Of a stretch of 64,000 nucleotides of DNA, positions 1 through 8,165 are shown in pieces. The stretch's first letter is position 1. Every line of letters begins with the position of its first letter. The DNA comes from Clostridiaceae bacterium (GTDB lineage: Bacteria; Bacillota; Clostridia; Oscillospirales; Acutalibacteraceae): assembly GCA_016280595.1 (NCBI GenBank), contig JAEEHB010000044.1, positions 25,302 through 89,301 on the forward strand, in the 5' to 3' direction. The notes beneath the pieces were generated by a model. That model had not been told where the DNA came from. It ran no database searches and saw only the letters and a program-made list of their open reading frames with translations. Both the position numbers and the translations under genes were made by a program.

Positions 1-628
1 GGCAAGGCAGAAAATCAATGCCGAACTCGGCCCCTGCGATATACTTATAAACGGTGCGGGCGGCAACAACCCCAAGGGCACAACCAGCAAGGATATATTT
101 GAGGAAGGCGACCTTGAGAATAAGATTGAGGGCGTAAAAACCTTTTTCGACCTCGACCCGAGCGGAATACAGTTTGTATTCAATCTCAATATTCTCGGCA
201 CACTGCTCACCACACAGTGTTTCGCAAAAGATATGATAGGCAGGCAGAACACCTGCATTATCAACATTTCCTCAATGAACGCCTTCTGCCCGCTCACAAG
301 AATACCCGCCTACTCGGCGGCAAAAGCGGGTGTGTCAAACTTCACTCAGTGGCTTGCCGTTCATTTTGCCGAGGCGGGCATCAGAGTAAACGCGATTGCC
401 CCCGGCTTTTTCGCTACAAACCAGAATCATTCGCTCCTCTTCAATGAAGACGGCTCTCTCACTCCCCGCTCCGAGAAGATTATTTCTCACACCCCGATGC
501 GCCGTTTCGGCGTGCCGGAAGACCTGAGCGGAGCGCTCGCCTTCTTCTGCGATGAAACCTACTCCGGCTTCATCACGGGCGTTATACTGCCGATAGACGG
601 CGGATTCAACGCTTACTCGGGCGTGTGA
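1..628 (+). CDS. SDR-family oxidoreductase, D-mannonate oxidoreductase (fructuronate reductase)-like, 5' truncated
   Basis: C-terminal about 208 residues of a short-chain dehydrogenase/reductase; the reading frame is already open at the window edge (codons from base 2), so the dinucleotide-binding GxxxGxG motif lies outside. Visible SDR features are the INGAGGN segment (equivalent to NNAG), the catalytic Ser in NISSMNAF, the YSAAK active-site pair, IRVNAIAPGFF, and a C-terminal DGGFNAYSGV. The long middle segment and this C terminus resemble Firmicutes YjmF/UxuB-type enzymes, which interconvert D-fructuronate and D-mannonate in hexuronate catabolism. That substrate is inferred by family resemblance. 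The gene converges on the minus-strand aconitase X operon, with a shared terminator between them. Confidence 0.85.
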   Translation, partial: ARQKINAELGPCDILINGAGGNNPKGTTSKDIFEEGDLENKIEGVKTFFDLDPSGIQFVFNLNILGTLLTTQCFAKDMIGRQNTCIINISSMNAFCPLTRIPAYSAAKAGVSNFTQWLAVHFAEAGIRVNAIAPGFFATNQNHSLLFNEDGSLTPRSEKIISHTPMRRFGVPEDLSGALAFFCDETYSGFITGVILPIDGGFNAYSGV

Positions 629-646
629 TAAAACTTACAACAGCAA

Positions 647-682
647 AAGGACTGCAGTTAAACCTGCAGTCCTTCTTTTTAT
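647..682. terminator. Bidirectional intrinsic terminator
   Basis: Perfect 11-bp stem AAGGACTGCAG / CTGCAGTCCTT with a 6-nt loop, followed by CTTTTT-like U tract on plus and preceded by AAAA (U tract on minus). It separates the convergent SDR gene and the 65-aa minus-strand gene. The same stem recurs at 14238 and 57816. Confidence 0.85.
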
Positions 683-695
683 GTCTTTTTATGGT

Positions 696-893
696 TTACA
701 TTTTATCTGTGAATGCCAGAATCAGGGCAATCAATATGACGAGTACGGCTGTCAGCGCGATGAAACATCCGCAGCCGGAGCCCGGTCCTTTCTGAGGAGA
801 GCCGCCTTTTTTCGGCTTTTTCCCTCCCGCAGGCGGGTCATCGCCGTTGAGGACATAGTCATAATGCTCCCACTCTATGAAATCGTCGTTCAT
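696..893 (-). CDS. Small single-pass membrane protein of unknown function (65 aa)
   Basis: No family recognised. The N-terminal half is acidic, then a Pro/Gly/Lys-rich linker (about residues 20-40), a GCGC motif and one hydrophobic helix (about 43-61), ending in a short DKM tail: a tail-anchored layout. Its ATG lies one nucleotide after the stop of the aconitase X small subunit, so translational coupling is likely, and it is the last gene before the shared terminator. Placement in an operon and the clean transmembrane helix argue that it is real; there is no direct functional evidence. Confidence 0.6.
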   Translation of the reverse strand: MNDDFIEWEHYDYVLNGDDPPAGGKKPKKGGSPQKGPGSGCGCFIALTAVLVILIALILAFTDKM

Positions 894-894
894 A

Positions 895-1335
895 TCAGCC
901 AGCGCTCACGGTGCCGTCTTGTGATACTTTGATTGTCATTCCGTCCTTCACATAGTCAAGGAATTCCTGCCCGAGACAGTCAACGGTAACTATGGGTGAA
1001 TCGGTCCATACGGCGGCAAGCACTGCGCCTGCGGCTGCAAGGGAATCGATATGCTCCGAGAAAAGCAGACACTTGGGCGCTTTGCCGAGGTCGGCGGCGC
1101 AGTAGAGCACCATACCGCCCGTGGTGGAGCCTATGGTCTGAGGCAGGCAGATTGCTTTGCCGAGCATTGATTTCTTATATAAATCGGGGTTGTTCTGGTC
1201 GCCGCATTTCACTTCTTTATCGCCGAACTGAAGGGCGTTCTGGAAGGAGGCAAGCGTGTTGAGTCCGCCGTGTGATACAAGGGCTTCTGCCGTGCATTCG
1301 CCCGCAACAACGGGGCGTCCTTTGAATTCTCTCAT
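895..1335 (-). CDS. Aconitase X swivel-domain (small) subunit, DUF126 family
   Basis: 146 aa, the usual size for the small subunit of two-gene aconitase X (AcnX type II). The GSTTGGMVL motif (about residues 69-77) is the family hallmark, and the SEHIDSLAAAGAV and SPIVTVDC stretches match the swivel fold. With the large subunit encoded directly upstream it should form an Fe-S hydro-lyase. Characterised members are cis-3-hydroxy-L-proline dehydratases in bacteria and phosphomevalonate dehydratase in archaea; the substrate cannot be chosen from sequence alone. Start ATG follows the large-subunit stop almost directly. Confidence 0.88.
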   Translation of the reverse strand: MREFKGRPVVAGECTAEALVSHGGLNTLASFQNALQFGDKEVKCGDQNNPDLYKKSMLGKAICLPQTIGSTTGGMVLYCAADLGKAPKCLLFSEHIDSLAAAGAVLAAVWTDSPIVTVDCLGQEFLDYVKDGMTIKVSQDGTVSAG

Positions 1336-1336
1336 C

Positions 1337-2611
1337 TTATTTTACCTCCTTTGTGATTATATCCAGAATCTCATCGCTTCTGTAATAACGCGAGGTAGTG
1401 TAAGTTCTGAGTTTGTTGGAGTTGGTTATAACCGCCTTTTTCTTGCACAGGGGGTTGTTCATATACATAAGCGGGCAGATGTAACTGAGAATTACGCCTG
1501 CGTCCTTGAGTTTTTTCGCATAGGGAGTTTTGTTGAACTCTTCGCAAACTGCGGGGGCGGCGGTGAAGACGGTGGGCACGGAAACCTTTGTTCTGCCGTT
1601 CTTTTTGAGAGCCTCTGTCACATTGTCGGTCCACTCTTTGAGCTGTGCCATTGAAAGATGCGGACAGCCGACGAAGCAGAGTTTGGGAGAAGCGTTAATA
1701 TCTTTCCACATAATCGGGTAGTTATCCTGAACTCTCTGAAGTTCGTCATCGTCAATCACATAGACTTTTGCTCCCTCGGCAACAAGGCTTTCGCCGAGTT
1801 CTTTAGCTTCGGGAGTGAGACCGTCAATGTGATAAAGGCCGACCGCGCCGTTTGATGCCGTAGCTGCGCCGAAGTCCTTGAGATACGCTTTCACATCATC
1901 GGTAAGTTCAGTGCCGAGCCATTCGCCCATACCTTTGATATAAGGCACATCCTCCATAACCTTCATACCGATTGCGGAGCCGAGAATCTGCGCTTCGGGT
2001 TTCTTTGTGGTTTTTACTTCAATAATCCAGGTCGCTTTTCTGCCCTCGTCGGTAAGCAGACCGAAGTAAGGCACGAAACCTGCGATTGAGCCGAAAAGTT
2101 CAATGATGCCGCTGTTTCTGTTGCAGCGCGCGCCGAGCACGGAGTTTGCGTAAACAACAGCCGAAGACTCCGCCCAGGAGAGGTAATCGCCCTTCTTCGG
2201 AATATTGCCTACCTCGTCCATATAGCAGGTGCAGGTGTAGGAATCGCTGTCAATCAGGCCGAGTTTTGCAAGCTGGCTGTCGTAACTGTCCTGCATAGAA
2301 TACATAAACTTGTTGAAGACCAGTTTTTCAAGGAAATTCGCGGGAACATTGGGGTCGATGGGTTTCGGGTCAACCGAAAACTTCTGCTTTGAAAATGCGC
2401 CGCCCTCGATAAGCTGATCCATAAGGTTATAGACGGGTTTCATAACCTTGAGGCCGAAACTTGTAACGAGGTGACCCTTTGTGCTCGTGACGGGCACCAT
2501 TTTCTCCGCGCCGAATGCATCTCCGTATAGCACAAGAGTCTGCATTACCTTTGCCATTGTTTCGCCTTTGGAGCCGCCGAGTATATCCTGCTGCTCCTGA
2601 GTGAGAGTCAT
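1337..2611 (-). CDS. Aconitase X catalytic (large) subunit
   Basis: 424-aa AcnX large subunit, predicted to carry a [4Fe-4S] cluster and dehydrate a small hydroxy acid together with the adjacent DUF126 subunit. Recognisable stretches include the N-terminal MTLTQEQQDILGG, YTCTCYMDE, ARCNRNSG and CFVGCPHLS, which place several conserved cysteines. I chose ATG at 2611 because family members start with a similar segment; however, the best Shine-Dalgarno (GAAAGGA at about 2635-2641) sits far upstream and would better serve a TTG at 2623 or, less well, a GTG at 2632. The gene follows trkH by 39 nt in the same strand. The physiological substrate is unknown. Confidence 0.9.
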   Translation of the reverse strand: MTLTQEQQDILGGSKGETMAKVMQTLVLYGDAFGAEKMVPVTSTKGHLVTSFGLKVMKPVYNLMDQLIEGGAFSKQKFSVDPKPIDPNVPANFLEKLVFNKFMYSMQDSYDSQLAKLGLIDSDSYTCTCYMDEVGNIPKKGDYLSWAESSAVVYANSVLGARCNRNSGIIELFGSIAGFVPYFGLLTDEGRKATWIIEVKTTKKPEAQILGSAIGMKVMEDVPYIKGMGEWLGTELTDDVKAYLKDFGAATASNGAVGLYHIDGLTPEAKELGESLVAEGAKVYVIDDDELQRVQDNYPIMWKDINASPKLCFVGCPHLSMAQLKEWTDNVTEALKKNGRTKVSVPTVFTAAPAVCEEFNKTPYAKKLKDAGVILSYICPLMYMNNPLCKKKAVITNSNKLRTYTTSRYYRSDEILDIITKEVK

Positions 2612-2650
2612 TTTGTAATCCAAGCAGAACACATCCTTTCAGATTTATTG

Positions 2651-4105
2651 TTAAGCGTACTTACGCGGGATTATGTATTTGGAGAAAATCATAAACATCG
2701 GTATGAGTTCAAGCCTGCCCGCGAGCATATCGAAAGTGAGCACGAGTTTGGACAGGTCCGAAAGCGCGGCGAAATTGCCGTAAGGCCCTATTTCGCTGAA
2801 GGCGGGACCGACGTTGTTGATACAGGTAATAACTGAGGTCATAGAAGTTATCATATCGTGGCCGTCAATAGCGATTATAAACACGGATATGAATATCACG
2901 ATAACATAGATAACGAGGAAATTGACAACGCCCGTTACAAGGTCCTCTTCAACCGGTTTGCCGTCCATCTTTACGCCTTCAATTCTGCCTGGATTGAACG
3001 CCTTTTTGATGGCTCTTTTTGCGCTTTTAACGAGGATGGCGACTCTTGAAATCTTGAGGCCGCCGCCCGTGGAGCCCGCGCAGGCACCCAGGAACATAAG
3101 CAGCAAAAGGATAATCCTCGCGAGCGTAGGCCAGGAATCGAAGTCCGTGGTGGTGAAACCGGTGGTTGAAATAATTGACGAAACCTGGAAAAACGCAAGG
3201 CGCAGCGAATGGCCGAAATGATGGCGCGTAACGGTAAGTTCGAGAGTGATGATGAGGGTTGCGGCAAAAATCGTGCCGAGATACCAGCGAAGTTCCTCAT
3301 CCTTAATCGCGTGGCGTATATGCCCCTTGAGGCTGATATAATAAAGGTTGAAGTTTACGCCGTAAAGCACCATAAAGACTGCAATCACAACCTCGCAGTA
3401 AGGGTTGTGATAGCCTTCAATGCTGTTGTTGAGCACGCTGAAGCCGCCCGTGCCCGCAGTGGCAAACGCGGTGCATATACTGTCAAACAGAGGCATCTTG
3501 CCGGCAAAGAGTAAGATGATGAGCACTAGAGTCATGCCGATATAAATGGCATAAAGTATTCTCGCGGATGCCCTCAGGCGCGAAACGAGTTTGCCGACGC
3601 TCGGGCCGGGCACTTCGGCTCTCATTATGTGCATTGCCGAGCCTTCCGTTTTGGGCAGGATGGCAATTGCGAAAACGAGGATTCCCATACCGCCTATGAA
3701 GTGTGTGAAACTTCTCCAGAAGAGAATACTTTTGGGAAGCGGCTCAATAGCGGTGAGTATGGTTGAGCCGGTGGTTGTAAAGCCCGAAACGGTTTCGAAA
3801 AACGCGTTTATGTAATTGGGCACCGCTCCGCTGATAACAAACGGAAGCGCTCCGAAAGCGGACATAAACAGCCAGGTAAGAGCAACAAGCATATAGCCGT
3901 CTCTCGCGTAAATACTTTCTTTCTCCGGCTTTTTTATTTTCATCAGTCCGCCTGCCGCGCCGAGCAGCGCCATAGTTATGAGAAACGAGAGCGCCGTTCT
4001 GAAGCCTTCCCTGAACACGACCGATACCATGACGGGCAGTACAAGGAGCACCGCTTCAAGCAGCAGAATCGAACCGAGCACATTGTATATTTTTCTGTAA
4101 TTCAA
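2651..4105 (-). CDS. trkH: TrkH-family potassium transporter, membrane subunit
   Basis: 484-aa polytopic membrane protein forming the K+ translocation path of a Trk system. The four imperfect pore repeats are visible: SGFTTTGST, ATAGTGGFS, ISTTGFTTTD and the degenerate NNVGPAFSEIGPYGN. The C terminus (residues about 440-484) is the last helix and short tail. It starts with TTG, supported by an AGGTGA box 6 nt upstream, 30 nt after trkA. Activity should depend on the TrkA RCK protein encoded upstream. It is clearly of the TrkH subtype and distinct from the shorter KtrB-like protein at 14975-16330. Confidence 0.93.
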   Translation of the reverse strand: MNYRKIYNVLGSILLLEAVLLVLPVMVSVVFREGFRTALSFLITMALLGAAGGLMKIKKPEKESIYARDGYMLVALTWLFMSAFGALPFVISGAVPNYINAFFETVSGFTTTGSTILTAIEPLPKSILFWRSFTHFIGGMGILVFAIAILPKTEGSAMHIMRAEVPGPSVGKLVSRLRASARILYAIYIGMTLVLIILLFAGKMPLFDSICTAFATAGTGGFSVLNNSIEGYHNPYCEVVIAVFMVLYGVNFNLYYISLKGHIRHAIKDEELRWYLGTIFAATLIITLELTVTRHHFGHSLRLAFFQVSSIISTTGFTTTDFDSWPTLARIILLLLMFLGACAGSTGGGLKISRVAILVKSAKRAIKKAFNPGRIEGVKMDGKPVEEDLVTGVVNFLVIYVIVIFISVFIIAIDGHDMITSMTSVITCINNVGPAFSEIGPYGNFAALSDLSKLVLTFDMLAGRLELIPMFMIFSKYIIPRKYA

Positions 4106-4135
4106 ATCAGATCACCTGTTACCGGTCTGAAATTA

Positions 4136-5491
4136 TCAGACGAAAATATCGTTGAGGCTTGTCAGAGTTCTGTCCGCAGTGACGGCTATAACGCTGTCAT
4201 TGGGCATTATGAAATCATCGCCGTCGGGGAATATAATCTTGCTTTTTCTGATAATCGCGACTATGAGCAGATTGGAATGAATCTTAAGCGATTTGAAGGG
4301 GATGTTTTCATATTTGAACCCTGCGGGAACGGAGAATTCCGCCGCTTCAACCTTTCCGCCGACAAGGCGGTAAAGAGCGTTAATCTGCGACTGGTCTTCG
4401 GAATTCTGCAGAGCCCTGACATATCTTGTAACAAGGGATGAAGCAACAAGCTGAGGCGAGATGACCGTTTCAAGTCCGATATCCGTGATGATGGAGTAGG
4501 AATGCCTGTCAACCTTCGTGATAACCTTTTTCACGTTTTTGGAATAGGCGTACATTGAAACGATGATGTTTTCCTCATCAATGCCCGTAAGGGCTACGAG
4601 GGCATCCTGGTTTTCAAGGTTCTGCTCGTCAAGCACATCCTGATCGGTGCCGTCGCCGTGAATAACGGTGACATCGTCAAGTGTTTCGGAAAGAACCCTG
4701 CACCTTGCCTCGTTTGATTCAATCAGTTTTATGTTTCTGCCGGTCTGTGAAAGAAGGCGTGAAAGGTAAAGCCCTATTCTGCCTCCGCCGACAATCATAA
4801 CGTCGTTGATTTTGTTTTTGTAAACTCCGATTGCTCTCATGAAAGCGGTCAGCTCGGAGCGCGTGCCGGTGATGCTGATGGAATCATTTGCCTGAATTTC
4901 CGTATCACCGGAGGGGATTATTATTTCTCCGCTTCTCTGGATAGCGCAGATGAGCACCTTCTGCTTGAATTTCTTTCTGATATCAACTATGGCGGTGCTG
5001 CACAGAGGGTTATCCTCGTGAACGACTATCCTCGCTATTTCAACCTTGCCGCCGGCAAAGGAGTCAACATTTGCCGCCGACGGGAAACGGATAATTCTCG
5101 ATATTTCGTTGGCAACCTCATACTCGGGGTTGACTACAAGGCTGATGCCTATTTTCTCACGCAGGAAATCTATCTGGTTGTAATAATCCGGGTTTCTCAC
5201 TCTGGCAACGGTATGCTCCGTGCCGAGCTGTTTCGCGAACATACAGCAGAGAATATTCATCTCATCTGATGAAGTGCTCGCGATAATGAGGTTGGCTTTT
5301 TTTGCGCCCGCCTCTTCAAGCACTTCAACGCTTACGCAGTTGCCGCAGATACCCATAACATCGTATGTGTCAACCACGGATGTAACCTTGGCGCTGTTAA
5401 GGTCAACCGCCACCACATCGTGGCCTTCCTTTGCAAGCTGGGCAGTGAGCGTAACGCCGAGTTTACCCTGCCCCACAACGATTATATTCAT
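4136..5491 (-). CDS. trkA: TrkA, cytoplasmic gating subunit of Trk potassium uptake
   Basis: 451 aa, the double-length form: two tandem RCK modules, each a Rossmann NAD-binding half (GQGKLG near residue 7, GGGRIG near residue 234) followed by a TrkA-C domain (about 143-215 and 370-451). It binds nucleotides and gates TrkH at the inner membrane. Start ATG has an upstream AAAGGA. It is followed by trkH at 30 nt and preceded by the MFS gene at 21 nt, all in one strand. The family assignment is secure. Confidence 0.94.
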   Translation of the reverse strand: MNIIVVGQGKLGVTLTAQLAKEGHDVVAVDLNSAKVTSVVDTYDVMGICGNCVSVEVLEEAGAKKANLIIASTSSDEMNILCCMFAKQLGTEHTVARVRNPDYYNQIDFLREKIGISLVVNPEYEVANEISRIIRFPSAANVDSFAGGKVEIARIVVHEDNPLCSTAIVDIRKKFKQKVLICAIQRSGEIIIPSGDTEIQANDSISITGTRSELTAFMRAIGVYKNKINDVMIVGGGRIGLYLSRLLSQTGRNIKLIESNEARCRVLSETLDDVTVIHGDGTDQDVLDEQNLENQDALVALTGIDEENIIVSMYAYSKNVKKVITKVDRHSYSIITDIGLETVISPQLVASSLVTRYVRALQNSEDQSQINALYRLVGGKVEAAEFSVPAGFKYENIPFKSLKIHSNLLIVAIIRKSKIIFPDGDDFIMPNDSVIAVTADRTLTSLNDIFV

Positions 5492-5512
5492 CGAACGGTT
5501 TTCCTTTCGCTG

Positions 5513-6880
5513 TTATTCTTCCGTTTTGTCAGCCTGTTCAAGGGCTTTTCTTTCGCTCTCAACTCTTTTCCATTCGCCTATGAGCGGAATAAGAGGAACA
5601 AACACAAGAAGCGCAACAATCGCCGCGCCGAGGAAGATGTGCGGAGGCGGCACGTTGACCGTCTCGGCATAATCGTTGATATAAGTCTTGACGGCAAAAC
5701 TTTCGGTGATTCTCGAGCCGATTGCGGGGCCGATAATCATCGGGAACATAACGCAGAATATCATTCTCACGCCCTGCAGAGCGCCCGCTTTATCTTCGGG
5801 AGTAAAGTCACGCACTGCCGCCGAGAGCATAATCATCATAAGGCCGTAGCCGGCAAGGAATACGACCGCAAAGATTGCGAATGTGGCAAGGTTGCGGGCA
5901 AAGTAAACCGCTATAAGACCGACAACGAGGAAAAGGACTGAAGGCACAGAGAATTTCGCCTTGCCGTGCTTATCCATCATAGCGCCCATAATAACCGCGC
6001 CCGCAATAACTCCGCCGATAATCAGCACAGCCGCAATCGCGAGGCCGGGAGTAATCTGCAGATTGCCGAAATCAAGACCTATCTGATGCTGAACATAGAT
6101 GAAAAGATAGGGGAAGAAAACCTGCACCGCAACGCTGTAAATGCAAAGGCAGGCGAGCGAGAGGTAAAGGCCTCTGTTGCTCTTTATGACAGACGGGCGG
6201 AATCCGTAAATAAGGTCTGCCCAGAAGTTGGTTTCCTTCTTTTCGCCGGAGCGGGAATCTTTTACTGTGAAAAGGCCTATGATACCGCAGACCGACACGA
6301 GGATGCCGAGCCCTATGAAGCAGGCAGGGTATCCGAATGAACTTGCGCACACGCCGAAAGCGACGGTGACTATCACCATGGCGAGCACGGGCAGGGTCGC
6401 GAGCACGCCCTCTGTCCTCGCTCTGTTTTTCTCGGAGGTGATATCGGTAATCCAGGCGTTGAAAGCGGCGTCGTTACTTGTGGAGCCCATAAAGGTCATA
6501 ACGCAGTCCATAATTATTACTATGGAAACCGTGGCCGCGAGAGCCTGCGCCGCTTCAATGTGAAGGATTTTTCCTACATTTTCTCTTGAAATGAGGGCAA
6601 ACGCCATAACGGTGATACCCCATAAAATATATCCGCCGCAAAGGAAAACTTTTCTTCTGTTGAGTTTGTCACTGAGTGTACCCATAAGCAGCGTAGCGAT
6701 AACGGCAACAACGGAAGATGCCGCAACCATGTGGGAAATGTCCTTTGAGGTGCCGCCTATCTGGTTGAAAAGGAAGGTGTTGAAGTAGTTGTTTTCAACC
6801 GCCCAGGCCACCTGGCCCATAAAGCCGAAAAGAACCACATTGAACATCAGCCTTCCGCCGAGTTTATCACTTTTTCCCAT
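5513..6880 (-). CDS. MFS transporter
   Basis: 455-aa major facilitator with about 12 hydrophobic helices. The loop-2 motif GTLSDKLNRRKV (about residues 72-83) is the MFS signature. The N-terminal GQVAWAVENNYFNTFLFN stretch recalls clostridial sugar/glycoside-type permeases (GPH/SLC45-like), but the substrate is unknown. The start was set at ATG 6880, which has AGGAGG 8 nt upstream; a TTG at 6898 overlaps that box and is rejected. Begins 4 nt after the stop of the metallophosphoesterase gene, implying coexpression. Confidence 0.88.
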   Translation of the reverse strand: MGKSDKLGGRLMFNVVLFGFMGQVAWAVENNYFNTFLFNQIGGTSKDISHMVAASSVVAVIATLLMGTLSDKLNRRKVFLCGGYILWGITVMAFALISRENVGKILHIEAAQALAATVSIVIIMDCVMTFMGSTSNDAAFNAWITDITSEKNRARTEGVLATLPVLAMVIVTVAFGVCASSFGYPACFIGLGILVSVCGIIGLFTVKDSRSGEKKETNFWADLIYGFRPSVIKSNRGLYLSLACLCIYSVAVQVFFPYLFIYVQHQIGLDFGNLQITPGLAIAAVLIIGGVIAGAVIMGAMMDKHGKAKFSVPSVLFLVVGLIAVYFARNLATFAIFAVVFLAGYGLMMIMLSAAVRDFTPEDKAGALQGVRMIFCVMFPMIIGPAIGSRITESFAVKTYINDYAETVNVPPPHIFLGAAIVALLVFVPLIPLIGEWKRVESERKALEQADKTEE

Positions 6881-6884
6881 CAGA

Positions 6885-8000
6885 TTAACCTCCTGCAAAA
6901 ATGTGATGAATTATTACAGCCGCAGCCGCAATCACGGCCGCCGCGCCTGCAACGCGGGCGCAGAAATGAAGAGCCATACTCTGCCTGTCGTTTATAGTCC
7001 TGAAAACGGGGCCGAGACTTTCGCTCTTTAAACCGAATTCCTTGAAGTGCTTGAGCACCTGCCTGAATGTGCCGGGCGAATCTTCACTCAGTTCAACATA
7101 TCTCACACAGGAGCGGCAACCGTCGGTATAAGCCCTGAAGCCCGCCGTCTTATGCTGAGCAAGGAAGATGCCGTCAACATATCCCGAAAAATCATTGAGG
7201 TGGTCGTGCCCGAAAAACGCGGCTTTTACTCCCCCTGTCTTTTTCCAGCTTTCAAACTGACCGTTGTTTACATCCGGCGAGCAGGGGCCTTCGCCCACAT
7301 AACCCTCGGTGCCTTTCGCTCCGACATATCTTATGCCAGAGAGTGTATTATGCCCCTTGACGCTTACGGGGTATTCCCATATTTTCGCCTTTCTGAGAAG
7401 TCTGTATTCCTCGGGCACGGGCGTATGCTGGAAAATGTAGGAGGGAAGCACTTTTCCCGCCTTTTCATTAAGTGAATTATATGTGTTTTCAAACCACTCT
7501 ATCTGGTCGGTGTGAACGAAATCATATTTTGAAACGGATTGGTCCTCGTGAAGGTTGTTGGAATCAAGAAACCAGAGTACAGCCTCGGGCTCACTGCCGT
7601 CACGCGAGTAAAGCACTTCGTAATAATCCGCCTTACCCTCGACTCCGTCGCTTCTCATATTTACAAGCGGCAGGCTTTCGTAAGCGGCGATTACCGCTTC
7701 GTCAACCCCTGCGTCGTGCTCGTGGTTGCCCATAATCGCATAGACGGGGATGCCTCTTGACACGGCGGGAGCGCAAAGGTCTGCAAGCCCCTGCCTGAAA
7801 GCCTCCGGGTCCTCAGCGCAAAGGCCGGTGCCGAAGTTGTCGCCGAGCAACACACATATATCGGGTCTGAATTCATCGAGCGCGGCATTCATAAGTTTCT
7901 GCATATCGCTGAATTTCGGGTTGGTTTTATAGTCGCGTTTCTCATGCAGGTCCCCGAAAAGGAGCATACCGAATTTTCCGTTTTCGTTGAATCTGAGCAT
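6885..8000 (-). CDS. Calcineurin-like metallophosphoesterase with C-terminal membrane helix
   Basis: 371 aa. The five metal-ligand blocks of calcineurin-like phosphoesterases are present in order: GDLHEKRD near the N terminus, LLGDN, MGNHEHD, FQHTPVP and FGHDH. The last 25 residues are a hydrophobic Ala/Ile/Val helix ending in HHIFAGG, a probable C-terminal membrane anchor; no signal peptide is present, so the catalytic part likely faces the cytoplasm. ATG at 8000 has GGGAGG at good spacing; an upstream TTG is rejected. First gene of the minus operon, read from the promoter at 8037-8064. A related enzyme lies at 21708-22820. Substrate unknown. Confidence 0.9.
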   Translation of the reverse strand: MLRFNENGKFGMLLFGDLHEKRDYKTNPKFSDMQKLMNAALDEFRPDICVLLGDNFGTGLCAEDPEAFRQGLADLCAPAVSRGIPVYAIMGNHEHDAGVDEAVIAAYESLPLVNMRSDGVEGKADYYEVLYSRDGSEPEAVLWFLDSNNLHEDQSVSKYDFVHTDQIEWFENTYNSLNEKAGKVLPSYIFQHTPVPEEYRLLRKAKIWEYPVSVKGHNTLSGIRYVGAKGTEGYVGEGPCSPDVNNGQFESWKKTGGVKAAFFGHDHLNDFSGYVDGIFLAQHKTAGFRAYTDGCRSCVRYVELSEDSPGTFRQVLKHFKEFGLKSESLGPVFRTINDRQSMALHFCARVAGAAAVIAAAAVIIHHIFAGG

Positions 8001-8036
8001 CCGTTCACCTCCCGCAGACAACAATCTTTCTATTGT

Positions 8037-8064
8037 ATTATATCATACGCGCGCATAATTGCAA
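8037..8064 (-). promoter_or_regulatory. Sigma-A promoter for the metallophosphoesterase-MFS-trk-acnX operon
   Basis: On the minus strand: -35 TTGCAA (8059-8064), 16-nt spacer, extended -10 TGATATAAT (TATAAT at 8037-8042). It lies about 37 nt upstream of the start codon at 8000. Confidence 0.75.
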
Positions 8065-8124
8065 TATAAATATATTTTTATTGCTTCTTGTAAAGTGAGG
8101 GTGTGTATGGTAAGATAACATTGA

Positions 8125-8149
8125 GCGGGCAGTTTTTTATTATGCCCGC
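8125..8149 (+). promoter_or_regulatory. Hairpin just upstream of the GH30 ribosome binding site
   Basis: Perfect 7-bp GC-rich inverted repeat GCGGGCA / TGCCCGC with an 11-nt loop containing six T, ending directly before the AGAAGGA ribosome binding site of the gene starting at 8166. It could influence translation or mark an operator; without a U tract downstream it is not a standard terminator. Confidence 0.45.
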
Positions 8150-8165
8150 AGAAGGAATTGTTGAT

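Noticed and set aside
2612..2634. GTG/TTG starts for the aconitase X large subunit
   Set aside because: Family alignment begins at MTLTQEQQ; the GTG directly abuts the AAAGGA box. TTG at 2623 remains possible.
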